64,000 nucleotides of DNA from NCBI GenBank assembly GCA_002423585.1, contig DIWS01000015.1:62001-126000 (forward strand). Reading direction: 5' to 3'. The translations under genes and the position numbers were made by a program. This document shows, piece by piece, positions 23,685-33,240 of this stretch. The stretch comes from Actinobacteria bacterium UBA6100. GTDB lineage: Bacteria; Actinomycetota; Coriobacteriia; Anaerosomatales; Anaerosomataceae. The stretch's first letter is position 1, and each line of letters opens with the position of its first letter. The notes beneath the pieces are model-generated. The model was not told the origin of the DNA. It ran no database searches and saw only the letters and a list, made by a program, of their open reading frames with translations.

Positions 23685-26384
23685 ATGACCGCACGCCAGC
23701 TCGTCTCACGCGCGCTCCTCGTGGTCGCGCTGCTCTGCGGGTCGGCAGCCGGCCTGCCCGGCACGGCTTCGGCGGCCACGGTGTCGACCGGCGGCGCGGG
23801 GACCTCGTACTACGACGCCTACTATTCAGGCTCGTGGCACGATCTGCAGACGCCGCCGCACACGGTCGACGGGCAGATCGCCTACTGCCTGGAGCAGGCG
23901 AAGGACTTCCCCCTCGACAACTCGACGTACGGCCAATTCGACCCGGCCGCGCTCTACAACTTCAACACGTACGTTGGCCTGCAATCCATTCTTCACCGGG
24001 GGTACCCATACGTGACCCCGCCTGGTCTTAGCGCGACCCAGGCGCGCTACGCCACCGCGAATGCCATCCGCGCGTGGATGCGCGAGGCGGCCGGTGTCGG
24101 ATACGTGTTCATGGACATGAGTACCTACACGCAGGACGCTGGGACGTGGTCGCGTTTGCGGCCAGCTTCGGGTCTCGCGGGATCCGAGCAGATGTTTCGC
24201 TGGACAATCGACCTCGTGACCGGAGCGCGCAACCGCGTGCTCCCAGCCCGAAGCGTGAGCGCCGCGGCCATCACGCTCCGGCCGAACGCGGACTACACGC
24301 GGCTCGTCGGGCAGACGACGGTGTCGTTCAACGACCTCAACGGATACTACACCGTCGACGGACCGCCGGGCGTGTCGCTCTCGGGGTACACAGGCGGCAA
24401 CGGCGACGTGTTGACGGTCTCAGTGCCATGCACGCCCGCCTGGATCGGTCAGTCCGTGGCGCTCACGCTCTACGCCTACGACAGTCGTGTCCCAGCAAAC
24501 ATCTTCTACTACGCCCCTGGTGACTCGTCATATCAGCGGGTGGTGTCTGCCCAGGCCTCCAGCTTTCAGGTCTCGGCCTCGGCCGCAGTTCCCGTTGGGT
24601 CCGGCTCCGGCGCTTTGCGGATCGCCAAGACCGATGTGGTCGATGGGGCACCGCTGGACGGCGCGGTCTTCGAGCTCCTCTGGAACAGCACCGTCGTCGC
24701 TGTGGGCACGACTGACGCTGCGGGGGATCTCACATTCACCGGGCTTGCCCCTGGCACCTGGACGGTCAGGGAGCAGGCCGCTCCGCAGGGCTACCTGCTC
24801 GACGTGACGCCGCATTCAGTCGCGGTGCCCGATGGCGGCACCGGTACGATTGAACTCACGAACGAACGTGCCTTGCGGCCGGTCCGTGTGCTCAAGACAG
24901 GGGAGGATAGCGAACCTCTCGCAGGAGCGGTCTACGAGATCCGCGAGGCGGACGGCAGCGTCGTCGCCACGCTCACCACGGATGCTGACGGCACGGCTGA
25001 GAGCGAGCCCCTGCAGTTTGGCGACTACGAGCTCGTGGAGACCGTCGCCCCGCTCGGACACGTGCTCGACCCCACCCCGTACGCATTCACCATCGATCGG
25101 ATGACGCCGGTCACGCTCGAGATCCCGCGCACGGATGTCCGCGCACGTGGCACAGTCCGGATCGAGAAGCGCTCTGACGGGCAAGACGCACGGCTTCTAC
25201 CGGGCGCGGTCTACGAGATCTGGCGCGTGCGCGACACATCGCCGCTTGTTGCACCGTTCGACCCGGCCGAAGAACCGATGGACCCTGTCGCCACTCTCAC
25301 GACCGACGCCCTGGGTGTCGCACGATCCGAGTTGCTCGAGTACGGGTGCTACTACGCGGTCGAGACGACCGCGCCCGTCGGGCACGCGCTCAATCCCGCG
25401 CGTTACTACTTCGAGATTCGCGAGGACGAGACCGTGATCTCCCTTGAGCTCACCGACGACGTCCTGCCGGTGAACCACGGCGGGGTGATGCTTCGTTACC
25501 GGAACATCTGGGATGGCACGGAGATCTCCAAAGCGTGGGGCTACAACGCCGAGATCGGCAGCGAGTACATGCCGCGTGTCCGGGCCGAAGGCCTCGACAA
25601 GATGTCGATCGAGGGCTTCTCGTACGTGACAGCCGACTACGCACCCTCCACCGAGCTCGTCGACGGCAAGCTGCTGGTCACGTACTGGTACCGGCAGACC
25701 GTCTCCGGGGACTGGCTGAAGGTTCGCACCGGCGATGATGGCCGGGCACGGCTCACGGCGAAAGATCGCGAGACCTACGGGTTGCTTTCGGATGTCGAGC
25801 TCTACTCGCGGCTTCTCGAGGCGAAAACCGCTAACCCCGATGTGATCGGCTACCTCTCGATACCCGGCACCGACCTCCATGAGCCCGTGGTGCAGACGAC
25901 AGACAACGTAAAGTACCTCACGCACGCGGCGGATGGCGATGCCGATGCGCGGGGCGCGATCTTCGCCGACTACCGCTCGCCGCGCTATGTCGGCGACAGC
26001 TCGCGGACGACGCTGCTCCACGGCCACAATATGCGGGACGGCTCGATGTTTGGCGTTCTCGCCTCCTACGGAGACGCGGACTTCTGGGCGGTGCATCCCC
26101 TCATCCAGTACGTCGACGCAGCCGGCAACGGCGGGACGTGGCTGGTCTACTCGACCCGGCAGGCCGATGGCTCCGACAACGCGTTCGCGTTCCCGGTGCA
26201 GCGGCCGTACTCGGATCGCATTGCGCGCTGGGCGGATCGCTCGTTCTTTGATCCAGGTTTCCGGCCGGCTCCTGCCGGGCGTACGCTCACGCTCTCCACG
26301 TGCGCGTACCACTCTGAGGATGGCAAGCTGCTTGTCCATGCCGAGCTGATCGAGGGCCACTCGAACGGTGACGCCGGCGACTGA
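23685..26384 (+). CDS. thioester-domain adhesin fused to a class B sortase
   Basis: 899 residues. After a signal peptide comes a thioester-type domain: Cys68 in QIAYCLEQ and Gln119 in SATQARYATANAIRAW, the usual Cys/Gln pair. From about residue 300 there are three SpaA/CnaB-like beta domains, each ending in an ET/EQ-AP-x-GY/GH motif (REQAAPQGYLL, VETVAPLGHVL, VETTAPVGHAL). A MucBP-like domain follows (VMLRYRNIWDGTEISKAWGY). The last 190 residues are a class B sortase: NPDVIGYLSIPGTDLHEPVV, catalytic His in TLLHGHNMRDGSMFG and Cys873 in TLTLSTCAYHSEDG. No LPXTG or C-terminal membrane helix is present. A sortase joined to an adhesin is unusual; it might crosslink itself or a neighbour. Its place in the transfer operon suggests mating-pair attachment. 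Confidence 0.85.
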   Translation: MTARQLVSRALLVVALLCGSAAGLPGTASAATVSTGGAGTSYYDAYYSGSWHDLQTPPHTVDGQIAYCLEQAKDFPLDNSTYGQFDPAALYNFNTYVGLQSILHRGYPYVTPPGLSATQARYATANAIRAWMREAAGVGYVFMDMSTYTQDAGTWSRLRPASGLAGSEQMFRWTIDLVTGARNRVLPARSVSAAAITLRPNADYTRLVGQTTVSFNDLNGYYTVDGPPGVSLSGYTGGNGDVLTVSVPCTPAWIGQSVALTLYAYDSRVPANIFYYAPGDSSYQRVVSAQASSFQVSASAAVPVGSGSGALRIAKTDVVDGAPLDGAVFELLWNSTVVAVGTTDAAGDLTFTGLAPGTWTVREQAAPQGYLLDVTPHSVAVPDGGTGTIELTNERALRPVRVLKTGEDSEPLAGAVYEIREADGSVVATLTTDADGTAESEPLQFGDYELVETVAPLGHVLDPTPYAFTIDRMTPVTLEIPRTDVRARGTVRIEKRSDGQDARLLPGAVYEIWRVRDTSPLVAPFDPAEEPMDPVATLTTDALGVARSELLEYGCYYAVETTAPVGHALNPARYYFEIREDETVISLELTDDVLPVNHGGVMLRYRNIWDGTEISKAWGYNAEIGSEYMPRVRAEGLDKMSIEGFSYVTADYAPSTELVDGKLLVTYWYRQTVSGDWLKVRTGDDGRARLTAKDRETYGLLSDVELYSRLLEAKTANPDVIGYLSIPGTDLHEPVVQTTDNVKYLTHAADGDADARGAIFADYRSPRYVGDSSRTTLLHGHNMRDGSMFGVLASYGDADFWAVHPLIQYVDAAGNGGTWLVYSTRQADGSDNAFAFPVQRPYSDRIARWADRSFFDPGFRPAPAGRTLTLSTCAYHSEDGKLLVHAELIEGHSNGDAGD

Positions 26385-26394
26385 TGCCCCGTCC

Positions 26395-27243
26395 TCACTC
26401 GACCTGTTCTGGAGCGGCCGGGCTAGGTGCGTAGAGCTCGTTGATGATGGCGACGTATCTGTCCGCAAGTGCCGCGACCTCGCCATGCGCCATATTGAGA
26501 ATCATGCTCATCTGCTCGCTGTTTTCGAGCGGCACGTAGTTCCTGCTGTCCATGTACGCTTCGATGCGCATGATGGCCTCGGGGGTGTCCTTCAGAAACT
26601 CGCGGAAGTCCCGGTCGGCCTTCTTCGCGTTGCAGGATCTGCAAGCTGGAATGAGGTTGCCGAGCCGATGTTCGCCCAGGCGCTCCCTGTTGATGGGGAT
26701 GGCATGCTCGATCACCAGGTCGCCTTCCACGCCGCAGTACGCACAACGGTGCTCGAAGTATTCCTTCGTCGCCTGCCAGTCCCTCTCGCTGAATGACTCC
26801 GTGCCGATGCGGCTCAGGATGTTCCGGACGAACGCATTCTGCGCGTTGCCGATCGCGTTGCCCCGATAGCGAGCGTTCTGCCGGCTGGACACGTGTGGCA
26901 CAGCCCGCACCTTGCGCTTGGGGGACGCTTCAAGTGCCAGCGCCTCGGCCTCTGTCGCCAACCCCTTCGCGGCCAAGTACGCCAGGAAGCGGGGCCGATG
27001 CTTCTCTGTCCACTGGCTCGTGACGCGGACTCTCACGCCCCTCACCAGGTAGACGTTCGTCCAGTATCGTTTCGACTCGGAGGGGACGATGTCATCCACG
27101 AGCTTGCAGAAGGGGAAGCTGAGCCCGAACGTCTTGAGCGAGTACTGCCGATCGAGCAGTCGGCCGATCTCGTCGTGATCGAGTGTGTCGCAGTAGTTGA
27201 AGACCGTGCCTAGGTGCTGCTTCACGAGCTCGCCGATTGCCAT
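26395..27243 (-). CDS. HNH endonuclease-domain protein
   Basis: 282 residues. The C-terminal half has a zinc-supported HNH core: CAYCG, then DLVIEHAIPINRERLGEHRLGNLIPACRSCNAKK with the catalytic histidine and second cysteine pair, then R/K-rich tail. The N-terminal 140 residues lack a recognised fold. It is convergent to the adhesin gene and divergent from the restriction genes, at the left edge of the defence block. Probable stand-alone restriction nuclease or toxin; partner not evident. Confidence 0.82.
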   Translation of the reverse strand: MAIGELVKQHLGTVFNYCDTLDHDEIGRLLDRQYSLKTFGLSFPFCKLVDDIVPSESKRYWTNVYLVRGVRVRVTSQWTEKHRPRFLAYLAAKGLATEAEALALEASPKRKVRAVPHVSSRQNARYRGNAIGNAQNAFVRNILSRIGTESFSERDWQATKEYFEHRCAYCGVEGDLVIEHAIPINRERLGEHRLGNLIPACRSCNAKKADRDFREFLKDTPEAIMRIEAYMDSRNYVPLENSEQMSMILNMAHGEVAALADRYVAIINELYAPSPAAPEQVE

Positions 27244-27483
27244 ATGCGCTCCCTGTCATGGTCGCGGTACCGTTGCCTGAGTCATCCCGCTGACTCATCG
27301 TAGCCGACGAACCACAGGAGCGGTCCACCCATGCAGCGTGTCGCGCCTGCACGACGCTTCCTCCGAGGGCATTGCTCTGTGCTGCGCACAGGAGGCCCGT
27401 CGCTACGATTGAGACTGACCTCACGGGGCGACGATGTCGCAGCTCTCCCATACAATGGACGTTGGCGACTCTAGGGGGCATGC

Positions 27484-30400
27484 GTGACAGACGCAATAAT
27501 CGAGAATCCGATCGTGAACTCCCCGTACCGGGAGCCCTCGCGCCATTTCCGTTTCACTGATGAAGGAATCACCAATGAAGTGGTGGATGGTCGTCGGCGC
27601 AGCGAGTACCTGATTCCGATACCGCCGGCCAAGCGCAAGGGCCAGGCGCAGCTTGCACTCGACACCGAGCACATGCCCGGGCGCCGTCAAGAGAACGAGC
27701 TCATCAACCAGATTCGGGACAAGGTCTCGACCTGGCGCAAGGGCGGCTACGTCGGTGTCACGCGGACCACACGCCTACTGCTTGAGCACTGGACCCGCGG
27801 CGACCGGGACAAGAGACTCTTCTTCTGTCAGCTTGAGGCAGTCGAAACGGTCATCTACCTGACCGAGGTCGCGCACAAGTACAACGACGCTTGGATCGAG
27901 AATCGTCTGCGGGCGGTCGCGCAGGATCACAACCCAGACCTCAACCGCATGGCGTTCAAGATGGCGACCGGCGCCGGCAAGACAACCGTGATGGCGCTCC
28001 TGATTGCCTGGCACGTCCTCAACAAAGCCAACAATCCACAGGACGCTCGGTTCACCGATGCGTTCCTCATTGTCTGTCCCGGCATCACGATTCGTGACCG
28101 TCTCCGTGTACTGTTGCCGAGCGATCCCGAGAACTACTACAGCCGGTGGGATGTCGTTCCTCCCGACATGCGCGATGACATCGGCAGGGCGAAGATCGTC
28201 ATCACGAACTTCCACACGTTCTTGCGTCGAGAGAAGGTCGCGGCCGGCAAGCTCACCAAGTCGATCCTTACGGGAGACGCCGCCCAAAGCCCGTTCACTG
28301 AGACGCCAGGAGAAATGGCGCGCCGGGTATGCCGCGAACTGGGCACCAAGAAGAACATCATTGTCATCAACGACGAGGCGCACCACTGCTACCGACCCAA
28401 GCCCGCAGAGGTTGACGAGAAGCTCAAGGGCGACGATCTTGCGGAAGCGAAGAAGGCCGAGGAGGAGGCGCGAGTCTGGGTCTCCGGGCTCGAGGCCATC
28501 CATCGCAAGATTGGCGTGAAGGCGGTCTATGACCTGTCGGCAACACCGTTCTTCCTCAAGGGATCGGGATACGCAGAAGGCACTCTGTTCCCATGGGTTG
28601 TATCCGATTTCTCGCTCATTGACGCCATCGAGAGCGGCATCGTAAAGATCCCGCGTGTCCCCGTCGCCGATGACTCCATGACAGGTGAGGCGCCGACCTA
28701 CCGGGAGCTCTGGCTGCGAATCCGCGAGCACCTTCCGAAGAAGGGCCGGGCGCAGGAGAAGCTCTCAGAAGAGCCCCAGTTGCCGGCCGAGCTCGAAGGT
28801 GCCCTCCAAAGCCTCTACGCCAACTACAAGAAGTACTACGACCGTTGGGTGGCGATGCCGCTTCACGAGGGCCAGATCGCCACCCCGCCTGTGTTCATCG
28901 TCGTCTGCAACAACACGAACGTCTCCAAGCTCGTGTTCGACTACATCGCGGGCTGGGACAAGACGCTGCCCGACGGGACCGTGGTCCCTGTTCCGGGGAA
29001 GCTTCCGCTCTTCACCAACGTCGATGGCGGTTCCTGGACGCCGCGGCCCAGCAGCATCCTCATAGACTCAGAGCAGCTGGAGACCGGCGGCGCGATGAGC
29101 GACGACTTCAAGAAGATTGCTTCTCGTGAGATCGATGAATTCAAGGCTGAGTACCGGCAGCGTTTCCCAGGCCGTGACGTCGAGAACCTCACAGACGAGG
29201 ACCTCCTGCGTGAGGTCATGAATACCGTCGGGAAGGCCGGCAAACTCGGTGAACAGGTGAAGTGCGTCGTTTCCGTCTCGATGCTCACGGAAGGTTGGGA
29301 CGCGAACACAGTCACGCACATTCTTGGAGTCCGTGCGTTCGGGACACAGCTTCTCTGCGAGCAGGTAGTTGGGCGAGCGCTACGTCGCATCAGCTATGCA
29401 GTCGACGAAGACGACATGCTGCAGCCCGAGTACGCCGAGGTCTATGGCGTCCCATTCTCGTTCATACCGTCCGGTGGAGCGGCCCCTGATCAGACTGAGC
29501 GGCCGATTCCGACAAGAGTCCGCGCACTTGAGGACCGCATCGAGAAGCGCATAGAGTTCCCCCGCGTCATGGGCTACCGGTATGAACTCCCGAGCGAGAA
29601 GCTGACAGCCAAGTTCACCGACGCGTCCAAGATGGCGTTGAGTACCGAGAGTCTGCCTACCTCAACTGAAGTGACCGGCGTAGTCGGCGAGACCGAGATT
29701 CACACGCTCGATGAGCTGAAGGCCCAGCGCGAGCAAAGCGTGGTCTTTGGTATCGCAGATCGCGTACTCCGGAAGCTTCAGACCGATGGCGAGCTCCGCC
29801 CGTGGCTCTTCCCCTCACTGCTGTCGATAGCGCGAGAGTGGCTCGCTTCATACGTCACCTACAAGGATGACACCTTCCCGCAGTTGCTCTTGCTGGCCCA
29901 GCTGCAGGAGGAGGCCGCACGCAAGGTCTACCAGGCTGTCGTACGCTCGCAAGAGGGCGAGAAGCGCCTGATGCCGATTCTGCGTCCGTACGACACAATC
30001 GGGTCAACTAGCTGGGTGGACTTCGACACCGTCCGGCCAGTGTTCGAGACCTCTCCCGAAAAGTGTCATGTCTCCCATGTCATGGAGCACAGCAAGTGGG
30101 AGAGCAAGGTCGCTCAGTCCCTTGAGGACATGAGCGAGGTCATCTGCTACGTGAAGAACGACGGGATGGGGTTCACAATCCCGTACACGATCGACGGCGA
30201 CGAGAGGAACTACTTCCCCGATTTCATCGTGCGGGTGGCCGTCGGCGACGAGACCATCAATCTCATCATTGAAGTCACGGGCGAGAAGAAGCGCGACAAG
30301 CACATCAAGGTCGAGACTAGCCAGACGCTTTGGGTGCCGGCAATCAACAACGACGGTCGCTTCGGAACGTGGCGCTTCCTTGAGATCCAAGACCCCTACG

Positions 30401-30489
30401 AGACCAAGGCGCTGATTCGCGGGTCGCTAACGGGTGACTACAGCGATCGGCACCAGCTCATCGTCACACACGAGAAGGCGGACAACTGA
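27484..30489 (+). CDS. type III-like restriction subunit (SF2 helicase-nuclease)
   Basis: 1001 residues from a GTG behind CTAGGGGG. SF2 motifs: Walker A MATGAGKTTVMALL near residue 160, IVINDEAHHCY (DEAH) near 300, DLSATPFF near 360 and the motif VI-like CEQVVGRALRRISY near 635. The C-terminus has a PD-(D/E)xK core: YFPDFIVRV then LIIEVTGEKKRDKH (about residues 907-930). It would translocate or unwind DNA and cleave after recognition with the methyltransferase one base downstream. Compared with EcoP-type Res the order helicase then nuclease is the same. Confidence 0.92.
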   Translation: MTDAIIENPIVNSPYREPSRHFRFTDEGITNEVVDGRRRSEYLIPIPPAKRKGQAQLALDTEHMPGRRQENELINQIRDKVSTWRKGGYVGVTRTTRLLLEHWTRGDRDKRLFFCQLEAVETVIYLTEVAHKYNDAWIENRLRAVAQDHNPDLNRMAFKMATGAGKTTVMALLIAWHVLNKANNPQDARFTDAFLIVCPGITIRDRLRVLLPSDPENYYSRWDVVPPDMRDDIGRAKIVITNFHTFLRREKVAAGKLTKSILTGDAAQSPFTETPGEMARRVCRELGTKKNIIVINDEAHHCYRPKPAEVDEKLKGDDLAEAKKAEEEARVWVSGLEAIHRKIGVKAVYDLSATPFFLKGSGYAEGTLFPWVVSDFSLIDAIESGIVKIPRVPVADDSMTGEAPTYRELWLRIREHLPKKGRAQEKLSEEPQLPAELEGALQSLYANYKKYYDRWVAMPLHEGQIATPPVFIVVCNNTNVSKLVFDYIAGWDKTLPDGTVVPVPGKLPLFTNVDGGSWTPRPSSILIDSEQLETGGAMSDDFKKIASREIDEFKAEYRQRFPGRDVENLTDEDLLREVMNTVGKAGKLGEQVKCVVSVSMLTEGWDANTVTHILGVRAFGTQLLCEQVVGRALRRISYAVDEDDMLQPEYAEVYGVPFSFIPSGGAAPDQTERPIPTRVRALEDRIEKRIEFPRVMGYRYELPSEKLTAKFTDASKMALSTESLPTSTEVTGVVGETEIHTLDELKAQREQSVVFGIADRVLRKLQTDGELRPWLFPSLLSIAREWLASYVTYKDDTFPQLLLLAQLQEEAARKVYQAVVRSQEGEKRLMPILRPYDTIGSTSWVDFDTVRPVFETSPEKCHVSHVMEHSKWESKVAQSLEDMSEVICYVKNDGMGFTIPYTIDGDERNYFPDFIVRVAVGDETINLIIEVTGEKKRDKHIKVETSQTLWVPAINNDGRFGTWRFLEIQDPYETKALIRGSLTGDYSDRHQLIVTHEKADN

Positions 30490-30490
30490 G

Positions 30491-33154
30491 ATGGCCCGAG
30501 GCAAGAGGTACGACAACACGCCAGTCGAGAGCATCCGTCACGCGGACAAGCGGACGAACATCCCGACTGAAGAACTACGCGACTTCGTGGCGGAAGAGGA
30601 GCGCTCGCCGAAGTATGTGGTCTATCCACGGGACACTTCGCTCGATCCTCAGCTCGTGTGGAAGGGCAAGGACGAGCAGGACAGAAAGGACCTCGAGGTT
30701 CCGGCCGTTCCCATCTATGTCCAGGAGAAGATCCATCCCCAGGTGCTGATCGAGAACCTCCGTCAGACCGCGAAGGCCGGCGAATCAGAGCCCGAGCTCA
30801 CCCTGTTCGATGACTACGATGGCATCGAGTTCGAAGAGCTGATCGACTTCTACCAGCATGAGCAGAATTGGGCGAACCGCATGATTCTCGGCGACTCTCT
30901 GCTCGTCATGAACTCTCTGGCTGAGAAAGAAGGCCTGAAGGGGCAGGTTCAGACGATCTTCATGGATCCGCCGTATGGCATTAAGTTCGGCTCCAACTGG
31001 CAGGTGAGCACCCGCAAGCGAGAGGTCAAAGACGGGAAGGCCGAAGATGCCTCAAGACAGCCGGAGCAAGTGAAGGCTTTTCGGGATACTTGGGAGCTCG
31101 GAATTCATTCGTACTTGGCCTACATGCGTGATCGGCTGACGGTCGCTCGGACTCTACTGTCGGAGACCGGGAGCGTGTTCATCCAAATCGGCGACGACAA
31201 CGTTCATCTTGTGCGCTCGCTGCTTGACGAGACGTTTGGTGCCGAGAACTACATGGGGCAAATTGCATTCCAGAAGACAGGCGGCTTCGCACAGTCAGAC
31301 ATGCCGAGCATCGTCGACTACTTGCTGTGGTACGCGAAGGACAAGAGCACATGCAAAGTGCGTTCGCTGTTCACGGCCGCTCCTGAACCGCCGACCGGTG
31401 ATCCAAACTACGTCTGGCTGGAGTTTGAAGACGGAACCGTTAGGCGGATGACGCCAGAGGAAAGTCGGCGGGAGGTGGCACTCCCGAGGAACGTTCGAGT
31501 CTATCGAAACGGGCCGCTGACCTCCGATGGTCCCAGCAGTCAGCCTCAAGAGTTTGAGTTCCGAGGCAAGACGTACCGCCCAAGCTCAAACTCGCACTGG
31601 AAGACGAACGTGAATGGCCTGCGTCGTCTGGATTGGGCCGACCGAATTGTCCCAGTTGGGAAGAACCTCGGCTACAAACTCTACTGGGACAACTTTCCTG
31701 CCCGGAAGCTCGATAACGTTTGGCTCGATACACAGTCAGGTGGGTTCAATGATCCGAAGGTCTACGTCGTGCAGACCACCAACAAGGTTGTGCAGCGCTG
31801 CATCTTGCTGACGACGGATCCTGGCGATCTCGTACTCGATCCTACATGCGGCTCGGGTACGACGGCTGCTGTTGCCGAGCAATGGGGGCGGCGTTGGATA
31901 ACGATTGACACCAGCCGGGTTGCGCTTGCGCTCGCTCGTACGAGGCTAATGTCGGCGAAGTACGCTCACTACCTGCTTGCGGACTCCGACCAAGGGGCAC
32001 TGAAGGAGTCTGAGCTGTCAGGGATGCTCCCCTCGCAGAGGAAGCACAGCCTGGATATTCGCCACGGATTCGTTTGCAGACGGATTCCGCACATCACCCT
32101 CAAGGCGATCGCGAACGCTGAAGGCATCAGGGAGGGAATGAGTCGCGACGAGGTGGATGCGATCATCGCACGCGAAGCCGGCGGCGAAGTGCTGTTCGAC
32201 CAGCCGTACGAGGATCCCTCGCGCGTCCGTGTTGCGGGCCCCTTCACTGTTGAGAGCCTCTCACCGCACAGAATGCTTGACGTCGAGACTGAGCCGACTG
32301 GCGGGCGCGAGCGCGCGGAGTACGCTGATTTCGCCAGCATGATTCTGGACAACCTCAAGCGTGCGGGCGTTCAGAACACGCGGCGCGAGGAACGGCTGAT
32401 GTTTGCCTCACTAGAAAGCTACGCCGGAGAGTGGATCAATGCCGTCGGTGAATATACCGATGTAGACGGCACCAGTCGCCGCGCAGCGATTTCGATTGGC
32501 CCCGAGCACGGTACCGTCGGGTCGGATCAGGTGAAGGAGGCCGCGAAGGAGGCTGTTCGCGGCCTGGGCTTCGACCTGCTTGTGGTACTGGGATTCGCAT
32601 TCGATGCACATGCGGGAGAGACCGCGGCAGAGATTAGTCCGGAGCCTGCCGTTGAGACTCAGTTCGCTGCTGCCGAATCCTCGAAGCAGTACGGCAGGCT
32701 GAAGGTTCTACTCGCGCGGATGAATCCCGATCTCGCGATGGGGGATGAGCTGCTGAAGAAGACCGGAGCCGGGAATCTGTTCATGGTCTTCGGAGAGCCC
32801 GACGTCGACCTCCGACTCGAGAGCGGGCAGATTACGCTGGAGGTTCGCGGGGTCGACGTGTACGACCCGACCACTGGACAGGTTAGAAGTGACTCCGCTG
32901 ATGACATCGCCTGTTGGTTCGTCGACACCAACTACAACGGGGAGAGCTTCTTCGTTCGGCACGCCTACTTCACCGGGGCGAATGACCCGTACGAGAAGCT
33001 CAAGAAGGCGCTCAGAGCGGACATCGACGAGGCTGCATGGTCCACGTTGTACTCAACTGTGAGTAGGCCGTTTGACAGACCCTCGTCAGGGAGGATCGCC
33101 ATCAAGGTCATCAACCACTACGGCGACGAAGTCATGAAGGTCTACGAGGTATAG
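30491..33154 (+). CDS. type III-like modification methyltransferase
   Basis: 887 residues; start chosen at the ATG directly after the res stop. Amino-methyltransferase motifs in beta-class order: FMDPPYGIKF near residue 155, then the AdoMet site DLVLDPTCGSGTTAAVAEQWG near 450. This predicts N6-adenine or N4-cytosine methylation. The long C-terminal half (about 500-887) contains the rest of the target-recognition and coupling region. Together with res it forms a self-contained restriction-modification operon, with visibly lower GC than the chromosome, suggesting separate acquisition. Confidence 0.92.
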   Translation: MARGKRYDNTPVESIRHADKRTNIPTEELRDFVAEEERSPKYVVYPRDTSLDPQLVWKGKDEQDRKDLEVPAVPIYVQEKIHPQVLIENLRQTAKAGESEPELTLFDDYDGIEFEELIDFYQHEQNWANRMILGDSLLVMNSLAEKEGLKGQVQTIFMDPPYGIKFGSNWQVSTRKREVKDGKAEDASRQPEQVKAFRDTWELGIHSYLAYMRDRLTVARTLLSETGSVFIQIGDDNVHLVRSLLDETFGAENYMGQIAFQKTGGFAQSDMPSIVDYLLWYAKDKSTCKVRSLFTAAPEPPTGDPNYVWLEFEDGTVRRMTPEESRREVALPRNVRVYRNGPLTSDGPSSQPQEFEFRGKTYRPSSNSHWKTNVNGLRRLDWADRIVPVGKNLGYKLYWDNFPARKLDNVWLDTQSGGFNDPKVYVVQTTNKVVQRCILLTTDPGDLVLDPTCGSGTTAAVAEQWGRRWITIDTSRVALALARTRLMSAKYAHYLLADSDQGALKESELSGMLPSQRKHSLDIRHGFVCRRIPHITLKAIANAEGIREGMSRDEVDAIIAREAGGEVLFDQPYEDPSRVRVAGPFTVESLSPHRMLDVETEPTGGRERAEYADFASMILDNLKRAGVQNTRREERLMFASLESYAGEWINAVGEYTDVDGTSRRAAISIGPEHGTVGSDQVKEAAKEAVRGLGFDLLVVLGFAFDAHAGETAAEISPEPAVETQFAAAESSKQYGRLKVLLARMNPDLAMGDELLKKTGAGNLFMVFGEPDVDLRLESGQITLEVRGVDVYDPTTGQVRSDSADDIACWFVDTNYNGESFFVRHAYFTGANDPYEKLKKALRADIDEAAWSTLYSTVSRPFDRPSSGRIAIKVINHYGDEVMKVYEV

Positions 33155-33240
33155 CGATTTGGCTCTGGGCCTTTGGAACATCGAGACTGTGAAGGCAAGA
33201 CACGCCGCATGCGGCACGGGCAGCCTCGTCGACCGGGGCC

